Part shown: in pieces, positions 9,396-20,830 of the stretch
Layout: each line of letters begins with the position of its first letter
How positions within the stretch are numbered: position 1 is the first letter of the stretch
Origin: Corythoichthys intestinalis
Taxonomy: Eukaryota > Chordata > Actinopteri > Syngnathiformes > Syngnathidae
Reading direction: 5' to 3'
DNA length: 64,000 bases
Assembly: GCF_030265065.1 (NCBI RefSeq)
Contig: NC_080395.1
Span: 379,501 to 443,500, forward strand
Program-made: the position numbers and the translations under genes
Notes under the pieces: generated by a model
Told to the model about the DNA's origin: nothing
Database searches by the model: none
What the model saw: the letters and a program-made list of their open reading frames with translations, nothing else

Positions 9396-11959
9396 TCGTA
9401 CTTTTTCAACCTCAATCCGGCGTCGGATCGTTGTGTGTGTTGCTACGACCAACTGCGAATAACTGATGCGGATTGTGGGATGGCCGCCTACTAGAAGGTG
9501 GAATCTGACCCGTCAATATCATTATGAAGTCTATGCGTGAACATTTTTTTTTTCTCAACATCATATTTCAAAGGTTCAGTCTGTCCAGTGGTTTGATTGT
9601 ATGTGCTGAACTCCTTGGTACAAATGTTGCTGGTTCAACACTGTCCATTTCAGGTGGTACATTGTCCTTCTTGTGATGACGTTGTGTCTTGTGCGCAATA
9701 AACTGTTTCTCCTTAGTAGAATTCCAACTTCAGTTGTCACTTTGTATGATCACTTCCTGCGAAACGGTTGCGTTCTTGTTCTTCATGTTTGCATCTTCCA
9801 CTCTCACGGTATCATTGGGTGCAACTAAGTGGTTTTAAACTTTCAGCAGTTTTGTCATAGTTGATCTTGTGTCTCTTCTGCAACCGTTTCATCTTGTATT
9901 TCCTTTGTGTCTGTTTCTTGGTTAGTGGAATAGGAAGAGTGGAAAATATCAGGAGCCCAAGAGATTCCAAAAGGCATTCGAAGGAAACTGTACCATCCAA
10001 ATGGTGTGTTAAATGAAGCTTGAGTTGCCAAAATCCTTGCGGTGGTCCAGTTTGCTAAAAAACCTGCTACTACTTGTAATTTCATCCCTTGTAGTGCACT
10101 CTTTTAATGTTTGCAATGAAGTCTTTTGGATTCATGTGCACTCTAAGAGCACCTGTTTGGCTTGTTGATGCAAACCATGGAGTTCAACCATTCAGTGTGT
10201 TCCTCCACTTTTCAGATGACGTCTCCATTGGATCCAATTCCTCTTTAAGTGCTGCTGGAACACGTCAAGGTGCATGAGCTCCTTCCTTCAGTTATAAAGT
10301 AATACTCCAAACCCTTTGAATATGTCTGGGTACTTATTCACAATTACCTTCATGCTGTTAGGTTCTAAGCTTTATCTAGAACAGACCCGTTTAACTACTG
10401 TAGGCCCAGTTTCTCACATGCTTTGTTGTCTCATGTCCTTCAGGTACAATGACCAACATTGGCATGCGATTTTTTTCCTTTAACGTGTCCATTGAGCCTG
10501 CATTGACTTCTAGTGTATATTGGCTGTTCATTATACGTTTGGAGCGCACTATTGTTTTGGTTTGACCCTCATCGCGTTCACGTCCAGCTCATTTAGCAGA
10601 TTTGCTTTGGCCCGTGTCCAGCTTAAAAGTTCCCATTGACTGTTAGTGTCTCAGTCCATTGACTGTCACTTGCTTCATGGACGCGTCCTGTTGTGTCACC
10701 ATACCCACGAAAAACGTGTCACTGAGAGCCACTGTGTGTGTGTGCACTCTGTCTTTCTGGGTTTGCTGGATTTTTTGAAAAGCGTCGCTTGGCAAAAAGG
10801 TTTTGTCCTTTTCACTTATTGCCATATGCTTGACATTGTTGTTTTGTGAGTTTGCGGCTACATCTTTTGCAAAGAAACTTCTTTGGAGCCTTTGTTTTGT
10901 GTCTTTAAATACACGCGACCTGCTTTGTCTCGTCGCCACCGCCCGCCATTCCCTTCGCGTCGACGTCCCTCGGCTATTCATTGAAGGTCTTTGAATGTTG
11001 GAGAGCAAGTTCACTGGCCTGGCATATTTGAACTGCGCCAGCCAATATGAACTCCATCTCACGTAGCAGCCTCTCTCTCCCCTTATTCCAAACACCATCT
11101 GGTCTCTTATCATTGACTCTTGCAGCTGTCCAAAATTGCATGTACTAGCTTTTAGCTTGCGGTCCGTCCAAAAAGTATCCAAATTTTCTGTAGCTTCTCA
11201 AAGGTTTCATTCTTTTTGCAGTAGGGAAAACTGCCCGCCACGGTAGGTAAGAAGCAGTGCAATCTTCCGTGCATTTGACTTGGAATTCAACCCGACGGCT
11301 TGTAGGTATAACGTGAAACGTTGCTTGCAAGTTTGCTTCTCACAGTCCACTTTTCCAGTCCAATTGACGGCATCTGGCGGCTTCCCACTTTCCATGCTTT
11401 GCAGCCATCTTGTAAAAGCTCTCTCAACAACAACTTTTTTTTCTTCTGCATTATATAGTCTAAACAAATATAGTTGTGGAATGGTATGACTGTAAATCAA
11501 CACTATCAGCACAGAAAGGTAGTGGACTTGGTGGGCTTGGACTTGCTGCTGATGTGGATAAGGTGGCTATAAAATATGGCCTTGGATGTACAGAGGTGGA
11601 CTGTTAATATTTCAGAAGAGCATCTAGAAAGAGAAGAAAGTGATGTCGATTGTGAAACCACCATAATAGCGCCTAACTCGAGCAGCCTACTGTATCTGGC
11701 TCAATCATGTGTTCGGATCCGGCCGCTAATTGAAAAATGAAATCAATTCATGAAGCAATGCAACTACACAGTGCCATCATAATATAAAAAAATGAAATGG
11801 AATATATATTTTTTACACGAACAAAATTGCCATTTCACTGAATTGATGACACATTTAATAACAAATGTTTGCATTTGAATCCATTGCACTTTTAGTCCCC
11901 ATGACCACAGAAGTATGAAATATTCACTGCATATTCAATGGGGTATTTATTGAATCAAC

Positions 11960-12065
11960 CTTGGCAAGTTTAGGCAAGGCCAATTTATTTGAATTGTGCA
12001 ATTTAACACAAGGTAAAGGTGCTTCACATCACTTGAAAATCAAGACACAATTTTAGTTTTGTCTA
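11960..12065 (-). repeat. LINE 3'-tail fragment
   Basis: The run 'ggcaaggccaatttatttga' followed by 'aacacaaggtaaaggtgctt' matches the minus-strand 3' tail of the LINE at 31.3 kb. Only the tail is present. Confidence 0.6.
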
Positions 12066-13131
12066 AAATGGGAGAGGGAGTCCATTTAACTGGCTGAATA
12101 CTGAACATATTTCTAAAACAACAGGCCTGGCTAATGATACCGTATAATTGACCTTTAGCGGTATGTCATCTAAAGTCGATGTAAATAACAGCTATCTCGC
12201 AATTGTGCTAAGTATACGTGTTAATGCAATTAAAAAATGTGTCTTTTTTCCTCCCACGACAAACCTCTGTCTTTGGAACGTTTATGCTCCACTTTTCTAA
12301 GATGTGACTCGGAGAGCTTTTGTTTTATCATGACGTGGCTCATTTGCGGAGGATTGCCTTCAGGTAGCTCTCTGGTCTGCGGGAGGGTGAGTCAGATTAG
12401 AGACTGTGGTAAAATTACTGCAGCACAGGAAACGGTAAAACGGGCAGAAGGAGCAATGGATTATTATTATTTAATGTCTCATTACTATATCTATTGTTGT
12501 TTTTTTGTTTTATTGTCTTGTAGAATTTTTTGAATACTCTATCATCACATACTATTTGAAGATTTTTTTATTGACACCCCTAACGTTTGCCTAGCTCGAC
12601 CTATGAACCGCCCGGTGGGTCTGTCGAGGCGAACTTTCAGGGGCCGCTTCAGTTTTAGCCAAATTATGGAAATGATTTTTGTGGTCGCCAACAGGGACCA
12701 CACACACCGTTCTTCTTTCGCCCTTAGTATATATCTTCATGTCTTTTCTGAGCAGCAAGCCCCTGCAATTGCTAATCACGAGTCACCGATGACGGTGGAG
12801 GTGGGGGCTCATGTCCCATGAGTGACACGGCTAGAATGCAGGCTGACTTACCACACGCACAATAAGCAAATGTCACGCTTTGCCATTTTCGCCTAGTCTC
12901 ATCAGATGTAAACTGGCAGTCGTTTCGTTATGTTACAGTCATCCACTATACCGCTTTGGCTCATTATCATGAAATCCACTCCCATTGGTCGATCTTGCGC
13001 CGGGTAACCACGGCACGCCCTTCATGAGTGCCCGTGCGATGGTACAAAGTCAACTCACCTCTTTGGCGTGATAGGAAACCTTGCCTCCTGCGCATTAACA
13101 TGAAACAACACGTATTTTTTCTAGGGCTGTC
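12066..13131. other. Gene B intron segment without recognised elements
   Basis: This is unremarkable intronic sequence of mixed composition. No coding exon, RNA gene or repeat family was recognised. Confidence 0.5.
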
Positions 13132-14219
13132 AAAATTATTGCGTTAACGGGCGTTAATTAATTTTTAAAAATGAATCACATTAAAATATTTGATGCAATT
13201 AACGCATGCAATGAATGACCCGCTGGCATATTGCTCAAACAGATTTCAATGAGGCCGTTTATGGACATTTTAAGAGTGAAGAGAATGCCACTGGCCGCTT
13301 GGGGGCAGCGCCGTTCCATACTCATGTTATTTCTTGTAAACGTGGGAGAATTAGTAGTTGTGAGACGTTTATGCTGTATTCACAATGCAATGCAAATTGC
13401 TATTTGTGCTCCACACATATTTCGGTAAGTTTTCTTTCTTTTAGTGGCAATTATGTGTCTCTTTTTGTATTTTGGGTAAGATATGTACAGATATAGTGGG
13501 GAGAACAAGTATTTGATACACTGCCAATGGGTTTTCCCATTATATGTTATACAGTAAAGGCGAGTGGACAGAGGCGTTCTTTGGCAGAAGCTTCGGCAAC
13601 TCCTTCACAACAAACATAAGTATCGTTTAGTGAAAGCACAACAAAAATAATATTCTCATCTCTCAAAAAAAAAAAAAAAAAAAAATGTTCACAAAAAGAA
13701 AAGCACTTCAGTCTATAGTAATGAGGCCCTATTCTGACACACAGTTAAACAACAATGCAAAATGAACTGGCATTCCATATCAAAATAGCTATGCAAAATA
13801 CATGTAAAACTTTTCACTCTATTTTTAGTAGTTATTTTTATTCTTCTTCTATTAACTCTACTTTTGATTGAAAATTTCACAAATTTTATTAAAACGAAAA
13901 CATGAAGAGGGGTTTTAATATAAAATTACTATAACTTGTAACTGTAACATTTATCGTTTAAGAACTACAAGTCTTTCTATCCGTGGATCACTTTAACAGA
14001 AAGAATGTTGATAATGCCATTTGTGGATTTATTGTTACAATAAACAAATACAGTACTGATGTACAGTATCCGTCGTGTGTCTTATCTTTCCATTACACCA
14101 ATAATTTACATAAAAATATGGCATATTTTAGAGATGGTTTGAATTACGATTAATTAAGTTTTAAGCTGTAATTAACTCGATTAAAAATTTTAATCGTTTG
14201 AGAGCCCTAATTCTTTCAT
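13132..14219. mobile_element. hAT element, TAGGGCTGTCAAA family, copy 1
   Basis: The left end TAGGGCTGTCAAAATTATTG and the right end ...AATCGTTTGAGAGCCCTA form inverted repeats. Flanks ATTTTTTC and ATTCTTTC give an 8-bp target duplication with one mismatch. A short piece beginning 'gtggggagaacaagtatttg' near 13497 resembles a Tc1/mariner end. A run of about 23 A lies near 13665. No transposase was recognised, so it is non-autonomous. Confidence 0.8.
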
Positions 14220-14579
14220 TTGCATTCTTTGATGAACACCACGCGATGTACAGTAGAGAAGCCGCGCAACGTATCGAAGGATCACTGTATGTAATTGACA
14301 TAAGCTGTAGACTACATATGCCGTATGATCACACTAACGTTGTGTGTGCGTGTGTTAGTCCCTATCTTTTCTGACTGGAATGCAAAAATGGTATGATAAT
14401 CATTTGTGATACAGAACGCAGAAGCGATTCACCAAAAGTAGATTGCCAAGTCCTTCTCCGGCAGCCTAAAAGTTGTGACGTTCAATAGTTTGATCCCGGT
14501 TGCAATCACTTTTTTGGCCACAAACCCTGAGATTGAAAGAATGTTTGGATTTCACGTTATACCGTCTTGTGTCCCGCAG

Positions 14580-15541
14580 AAGACCGGGAGGAGGAGGAGC
14601 AACCGGAGCGTCCACATCTCCAAAGGGAAGGTGGGGCCGAGTCTCCTCTTATCAAAGAGGAAGAGCTGGAGCGCCAAGTCAGCGATTTTCCCTTGAACAT
14701 CATTGTGAAGAGCGAAGACGATGACGACGACGGCGTAGACGCACGAGCCGACGGCCTCTTGGCGCCGCTTTCCGACAGCGACGACGCCACGTCGCACTCT
14801 TCTGACAGGGAAGGCTCCAGAGATTCTCGGTCTGAGGAAAAACCTTTCGCCTGCTCCCTTTGCGGGAAAGGATTCTCTCGGAAGGGAAATCTAAACACGC
14901 ACGCGAGGACGCACACGGGAGAAAAACCCTTTGTTTGCTCCGTTTGCGGTAAAAGTTTCTGTCGAAAGTCGAGTTTGGCGATGCACGCCAAGACGCACAC
15001 GGGAGAAAAACCTTTCGTCTGCTCCGTTTGCGGTAAAAGATTCATTCAGAACAGCGACTTGACCATACACGCCAGGACGCACACCGGAGAGAAACCCTTT
15101 GCCTGCTCGGTGTGCGGGAAACGATACGCCCAGAACCACGGTTTAAGAATACACACCAGGATGCACACTGGCGAGAAACCGTTAGCCTGCTCCGTCTGCG
15201 GTAAACGGTTCCCCGAAAAGAAAAGGCTGCGCTTGCACCTGAGGATGCACACTGGCGAGAGACCCTTTGCCTGCTCAATTTGCGGCAAAAGCTTCTCCCG
15301 GAAGGTGGATTTAAAAGTGCACACGAGAAAACACACGGGGGAGAAACCCTATTCCTGCCCATTTTGCGCCAAAGGCTTCGTGCGAAACGTGGATCTGAAG
15401 AGGCACGCCAGGAAGCACACTGGAGAGAAACCCTTCCCTTGCACCGCGTGTGAGAAAAGTTTTGCCAGCAAGGACCAACTGAAGAAACACAAATGTGCCG
15501 GCGCTCACCGTCCTACTCTGAGAATGCTCGATCCTCTGTAG
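14580..15541 (+). CDS. Zinc-finger gene B, main (finger) exon
   Basis: This exon follows an acceptor (gtcccgcag) in phase 1 and encodes about 320 residues. The acidic leader contains two psi-K-x-E sites (LIKEE, IVKSE), the FPLNIIVK core and [17 protein letters not shown]. Eight fingers follow with TGEKP linkers; helix residues -1/3/6 are R/N/T, R/S/M, Q/D/I, Q/G/I, E/R/L, R/D/V, R/D/R and S/Q/K. The last finger is Cys2-His-Cys (KKHKCAG), a form shared with genes A, G and H. A sequence-specific nuclear DNA-binding role is inferred from the family. No finger is broken. A polyadenylation signal lies 77 bp after the stop. Confidence 0.92.
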
Positions 15542-15617
15542 TTAGCATTGTTGCTAGTATCGATACCGATCCACAGAGTAGCTTTCCAATTTCGTTGTTT
15601 GCTCGGCTTGCAATGAC

Positions 15618-15623
15618 AATAAA
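15618..15623 (+). terminator. Polyadenylation signal of gene B
   Basis: AATAAA lies 77 bp downstream of the gene B stop codon on the same strand. Confidence 0.65.
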
Positions 15624-15699
15624 GGAATTGAACTGAAATTGGCGTCACCGGTATCGGGCAGAACTAAGAAATAAAGTGCTGCACAATATGTACATTTTT

Positions 15700-16072
15700 G
15701 ATATGTTCACCACTGCCGGTAGCCCAACCAAAGATGGCCGCCGGCTACGAACGCGGGCGTAAAAAAAGGAGCGCGTCAGCCTTCCCGAGACCGTGACGGA
15801 CAACCAATCGTGCGGCTTCCGTTCATCCTTCTTTTGTGAATTTCAATGAGGTTATCGGTGGTAGACATCCGATCCGTTTGAAGTGGCGGGCAAGTGAATG
15901 AATGAACGTTTGTCCATTTGCTGCCATTTCTCCCTCTTCAGATGGCTTGGACGTCTCGTGCCATCAATGGCGGCCACTGAATAAATAGCAGATGCTGTCA
16001 CATTGACAGAATAATCGGTGGAGAAATAAGCTGATTATGACGGGATCGTCGCCTCAACCAACATGGGAACAG
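15700..16072. other. Short CpG-rich island and dispersed repeats between genes B and C
   Basis: An AAAGATGGCCGCCGG YY1-like site lies near 15732 followed by CpG-rich sequence to about 15800, which could be a promoter with no visible exon. Two dispersed-repeat units lie near 15868 and 15948. Confidence 0.4.
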
Positions 16073-17327
16073 CAGTGGCGCCTCCAGAAATGTTTCATAG
16101 GGGTGGCCAGATGGGGCCACTTAAAATCTTGGGGTGGCACACCAAAACTAAAAGCCATCATTTCAGGTTTTCGTTATATTATTGCAGTAAAAAGGTCAGG
16201 GTTTGAAAACTATTAGACTTAAGGACAGGCTACTGATATACTTTGGTGTATTGTGTAATATTTAATGTAACTAATGATTTAATGTGCATAGTCCATAACT
16301 GTCCAGTCAACATTTTGAGTTCCACAACAAGTCAGTTTTATGGTGTTATGTATATATTAGCCATACGGTGTACATTTAACTAAGGCTATCAAACGATTCA
16401 AATTTTAAATCGAGTTAATCAAAGCTTTAAAATTAATTAATCGCAATTCAAACCATCTCTATGCCATATTTTTCTGTAAATTATTGTTGAAATGGAAAGA
16501 TAAGACAAGACGGATACTGTATATATACATTCAAAATACTGTACATAAGTACTGTATTTGTTTATTATAATAATAAACCCACAAGATGGCATTAACATTA
16601 TTAACATTCTTTCTGTGAAAGGGATCCACGGATAGAAAGACTTGTAATTCTTAAAGGATAAATGTGACTTTGTATATTGTGACTAAATATTGCCATCTCG
16701 TGTATTTGTTGAGCTTTCAGTAAATTATACTGTAGTGACTTAACTGTTCTGCCCAAATGCATGATGGAAAGTGGTGCAACCATGACTGTGTGTGGTGGCT
16801 GCAAATGCTATATCTTCCCTGCGTTGGGTACGCTACAGTGTATTAAGAAAAAGATCAACTCCTGTCATTCTTCCCCACGTCGCTTCCCACAATATAGTTG
16901 TTTAGTTTAATTGTTTATAGTTGCTGTGGGAGAGATGACGAAGCTTTTGCCAATTAAAAGCACGGTCTCAATGAATGCTTGTTACTACTCCACTCACTTG
17001 ACACTGCCTCTTATCTCTGTATATAAGTAAAACGGCGCCATTGTAGGCTGTTTGCGGCAATGCGTGAATGAATCGTACCGCGAATGCTTTAATTGCGATA
17101 AATATTTTCACGTGATTAATTTAAAAAAAAAAAAAGAAAAATTACCGCCCGTTAAAGTGATAAATTTGACAGCCTGACATTTAACTAAACAAAATAAATG
17201 CATTCATTTGGGATGAAATGCATAACTGATGCTACAACAATCTAACGATATACTGGCAAGCGAGGTGGCCAACCAATTTATAGGGGTGGCCGTGGCCATC
17301 CCTGGCCACCCCCTGGTGGCGCCACTG
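16073..17327. mobile_element. CAGTGGCGCC-ended MITE carrying a nested hAT
   Basis: The left end CAGTGGCGCCTCCAG and the reversed right end CAGTGGCGCCACCAG are inverted repeats, followed in both by GGGGTGGCCA-like sequence. The form fits a hAT/Charlie-type MITE, but the flanks show no clean duplication. About 800 bp of its length is a second hAT copy at 16381-17177. Confidence 0.6.
16381..17177. mobile_element. hAT element, TAGGGCTGTCAAA family, copy 2
   Basis: The ends TAAGGCTATCAAACGATT and, reversed, TCAGGCTGTCAAATTT are inverted repeats of the same family as the copies at 13.1 and 35.1 kb, in the opposite orientation. CATTTAAC flanks both sides exactly, an 8-bp duplication. It is non-autonomous and nested inside the 16073-17327 MITE. 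Confidence 0.85.
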
Positions 17328-18255
17328 GGTCCAAGCCATTTGAAGCAGGACGAGGGCTGCGAATAAACATTTATTCATTCACTGCCAGCCCTCCCATTTC
17401 AGAAAATTCAAAATGTTGGTCTAGTGGAGAATTTTTCTATTGGTTCCTTTATTGAACCGCAACAATTAAAAAAATGATATATTGAATCTTGGCGGAAACA
17501 TACCGAAAACCTGACCCCCCTGAATGTTTATTTGCCCCTCACGGTTAAAAAGGTTAACAAGGAAGTGACCCGAAAATGCCCCCAAATTCATAGCAAGTGA
17601 CCGGTAATCTACAGGAAGTGACCTGTGGCAGAGCAAGGCGTCCTCACGCAATTTATCCAGAAATTCATGAACTCATTAGTCATTATGGGTTTTGATTTTT
17701 TTATAATTGGCATAAATGAGTCTAAATGGATTGGAAGTCTCGCACTGTCAATGTCAACGATTACCCTAGAAGGGTTAAATACTACTCATTTTTAAAGACG
17801 TTTTATTATTCATGATTGTAAGCAAATGTATAAATGAATACAATGTTGATATAAAACATAAATATACACTGGTTCTATTTTTTTTTTTTTTGGTGGTGGT
17901 GGTGGGCGGGGATTGAATGAAAATCATTCTGTCGACAAGCGTTTGTGGCTCCGCAAACAAGGGGGCGCCAAAGTGACGATTAAGCTGCAAATGCTACCGT
18001 AAAACCAGAATAAGATTCAGGTCCTTGACTGTCCGGGCCATCGGAATCTCACGCATTTGACGAAATTCTGGGTCTTGGCGAACGAGCAGAGAACTGACAG
18101 AAGACTTAGGAGCTCCACCGCTAGTTGACTGAACTAAAACATGGTTTAATTCTACTCGCATCCAAGCGTCGCAAGTTAGCTTAGCTTAGCCTAGCTAACA
18201 AAAATAACCTCTTGGTCCAAGTCGAGCTCGCTAGGGAGTGGGAAATCATGCTGAA
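17328..18255. other. Region upstream of gene C
   Basis: A dispersed-repeat unit lies near 17728 and a GGT microrepeat near 17893. Just before gene C the sequence has repeated TTAGC and TAGCC words. No other gene or element was recognised. Confidence 0.45.
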
Positions 18256-18355
18256 ATGTGTGCGATGAGGACCGCGGAGAGCCTGAACGGGCTTTCCGGG
18301 ACAACAAACGAGGAGAACGAGCGACGCCAAGTTTGCAAAATGCAGCATCGAGCAG
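18256..18355 (+). CDS. Zinc-finger gene C, first coding exon
   Basis: A 100-base exon encodes MCAMRTAESLNGLSG and NEENERRQVCKMQHRA, then ends at a GTTTGC donor in phase 1. The MCA start and the EENERR core match the first exon common to this family, and the phase matches the finger exon at 19743. An in-frame ATG 18 bp upstream (18238) is possible; the MCA start is preferred because paralogues begin the same way. Confidence 0.8.
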
Positions 18356-19742
18356 GTTTGCTAACTTCCTCAATCCTGGATGCTTTGCATGCATTTACAG
18401 TCAGTCCATCTGGCGTCCTGGGCTGCTCTTGTAGACCGTACGTCTAGTCCAGATGAAGTAGAAGGGTGGACATTCCCAGCCGGTGTTCTGCCAAAATATG
18501 CTACATCGGCGAAACGTGCTACATTAGTCGAATTTGACACCTAAAGTACTACCGTGCGCTCTTAACTTCTTTTGTTTAGATGCATACAGGAATAAGGTAC
18601 TAAAAAAATGCCTGCAGAAAATACTTAAATGTAGTTATATCAAATAAGGACGGTTTAAACACGCTACGTGACTAATGTGGTCAACTGCTTCAAAGCTAAC
18701 ACAAAAAAAAAAACACAATGGTTAAAAGTATGAGAGGGTAAAACATGCAAAAAGTATCTTTGAGGCTGTGAAAAGGTTCTAAATAACTAAATAAAAACAA
18801 AAATAGTAATCACCGCCTCTAACCGATGTGCGCATGCGTGTGAATGCATGCGCAAGCGCCCTGAGCATTGTGTAGACGTTTCGCCGCGTAGTAAGGAATG
18901 GCCGAACACCGGTCTTCCTAGTTGGAAATGAACTGGATGGCTGTCGTTGTCAGTTGCAGGCAAAGAAGTCATTTTTGCTCACTTTTGTCGTTCATTTTGG
19001 GTCGATTCCAGTACATTTGGAATCATTTCCTTTTGATATAATAACATTTCATATTTATTGTTCGTGATGATTTAGGGGTATTCCTGGCTCCCTTCTGGTG
19101 GATTTGAGATCGACCGATATGGGGGTTTCGGGACCGATACCGATTATTAGTAGTTAGAGGGGCCAATAACCAATTGTTGGAGCCGATATTCATTTGCAGG
19201 AAAGGTGTCAAAATTCAAATACTGCAAACACTGAACTTCATTGAAATGCCTCAAGCATGTTTACAACGCATCAAGTGAGTTTACGGCATCCGTGAAATGC
19301 ATTATAAATTGCTCGATCAATTGATAATACAGACACAAAATGACGGACAAGGGGGCGGAACAATACAGCCATCACGTGATTTTGTGACGTCGGTGGGTAG
19401 GGTCTATAGGAGCACTCAAAGCCACCCCCTCCCGGTTTAAATGAATTGAGTGGCTATCGTTGTGAATGGCAGGCATAGAGTTAAGAAAGACACTGGTTTG
19501 TATGTTGCAATAATATCCCGTTGCTGTGTTTCTTTACACAAATGTTGCACTAACATGAAAATAAAGAGTTTGATTTTTCCCTTTAGAAAAACCTTGGTTT
19601 TCTCTTGTGTATCGCAGCTTGATTTCCTGACCCGTCTATCATTTTTGTATCGTAAGAAGGGAACCGCAAATGGTATCGGTGATGCGGGGCGCACCCAACA
19701 AACTATGCTAAAGTGCGAGCCATGTGTTTTTGTCTTCTGCAG
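18356..19742. other. Gene C intron
   Basis: The 1.4-kb intron holds diverged dispersed-repeat units near 18926 and 19440, a degenerate 'ggaccgataccgatta' repeat near 19130 and an end of the THAP element family at 19230-19404. Confidence 0.65.
19230..19404 (-). mobile_element. THAP/SWIM-type transposon, terminal fragment
   Basis: The sequence is the second-gene end of the THAP element family: 'gtgagtttacggcatc', 'aatgacggacaagggggcgg', then TTGTGACGTCGGTGGGTAGG and GGTC followed by TATA. The other end is missing. Confidence 0.75.
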
Positions 19743-20830
19743 AAATCAGTGAAGAATCTCTGAACAATCTACCCTACACTAAGGAAGAAGAGCCAGAGAC
19801 AGTTCCCATGAGAGAACTCCCCCACTTTAAAGAAGAGGAGGAGCCAGAACACCTCCACATTAAAGAAGAAGAGCAGGAGGACCAAATCGCCAACTTTCCA
19901 TTGACCGTCATCGTGAAGAACGAAGAAGGCGACGTCGACCGCTCCGGAGGATCCGAATCGGACGGCCTCTTAGCGCCGCTCTCGGATAGCGACGACGTCG
20001 CCTCGCCCTCGTCGGACACCGACGACCGCTCCGGACGCGACCCTGACGACAAGCGCGTCAGATGTTCTCAATGCGACAAAAGTTTTGTCAACAGGGGATC
20101 GTTGAGGAGACACGCGCAAACTCACAGCGGAGAGAAAACATTTGCCTGCCCGGTGTGTGACAAAAGATTTTTGAGGAAGGAAAATTTGAAAAGGCACGCC
20201 AGGACGCACACGAGAGAGCGACCGTTCGCCTGCTCCGTTTGCGGTCGCGGATTCTCTTCGAAGGCGCATTTGACGAACCATTCCCGATTACACAGCGGAG
20301 AGAAACCTTTCGTCTGCTCCGTTTGCGGCGAGGGCTTCCCTTTGAAGCAATACTTAACGAGACACGCGAGGAAACACACGGGGGAAAAACCTTTCGTCTG
20401 CTCCATTTGCGGTAAAGCTTATTGCGAAAAGGTCAATCTGACGAATCACGTGAGAAAACACACCGGGGAAAAACCTTTTGTCTGCTCTGTCTGCGGCAAC
20501 CGATATCTCGACAAGCGATTTTTAACGTCGCACGCCAAAACGCACAGCGGAGAGAGACCTTTTGCCTGCGCGTCGTGCGGGAAGAGTTTCACGCAAAAGA
20601 CACTTTTAAAAGTACACGCGCAAACGCACACCGGGGAAAAACCTTTTCCCTGCGCTGTTTGCGAGAAGAGATTCTCTCGGAAGGAAGATTTGAAAAGGCA
20701 CACGAGAACGCACACCAGAGACGTCTCTTTTCCCTGCGCGGTTTGCGGCCGAAGCTTTACTCGCAAGGAACATTTGCGGAGGCACGCTAGAAACCACGCG
20801 GTGCTGGACGTGCGTCCGAGCGCAGAATGA
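19743..20830 (+). CDS. Zinc-finger gene C, main (finger) exon
   Basis: The exon starts at a phase-1 acceptor (cttctgcag) and completes a protein of about 395 residues. The leader is rich in Glu and has several psi-K-x-E sites (HIKEE, IVKNE), the FPLTVIVK core and [10 protein letters not shown]. Nine fingers follow; helix residues -1/3/6 are N/S/R, R/N/R, S/H/N, L/Y/R, E/N/N, D/F/S, Q/L/V, R/D/R and R/H/R. Two linkers deviate from TGEKP (TRERP, TRDVS), and three use SGE. The array ends in a normal His-His finger and a short basic tail. Transcription is toward gene D. Family membership is clear; the DNA target is unknown. Confidence 0.93.

Larger units (their letters stand above)
7862..9535. 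mobile_element. TIR element interrupting the Gypsy fossil
   Basis: CATAGACTTCATAACTATAT at the left end is matched in reverse by ATATCATTATGAAGTCTATG at the right end, so this looks like a terminal-inverted-repeat DNA element. Its interior carries a LINE tail at 8235-9395. The target duplication is not clear and the superfamily cannot be named. Confidence 0.5.
7580..11515 (-). mobile_element. Ty3/Gypsy-type LTR retroelement fossil
   Basis: A broken minus-strand LTR retroelement. Similar sequence in direct orientation at about 7625-7770 and 11400-11515 ('cttgtaa.agctctctcaaca' and 'ggtatgactgta.atcaacac') marks the two end regions. Gag-like sequence lies just inside the right end, and a Gypsy-type reverse transcriptase fragment (FNTPFGWYSFLRMPFGIS) lies near 9.9-10.05 kb. 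It is old, extensively broken and interrupted by later insertions between about 7.86 and 9.54 kb. Confidence 0.7.

Noticed and set aside
12603-12821. Overlapping short open frames on both strands near 12.6-12.8 kb
   Set aside because: No family similarity, no splice sites in the right phase, and no repeat identity.
14820-15500. Regular ~84-bp repeats that could be mistaken for a CRISPR array or satellite
   Set aside because: They are the coding repeats of zinc fingers and their TGEKP linkers in frame; the same holds in the other finger exons.
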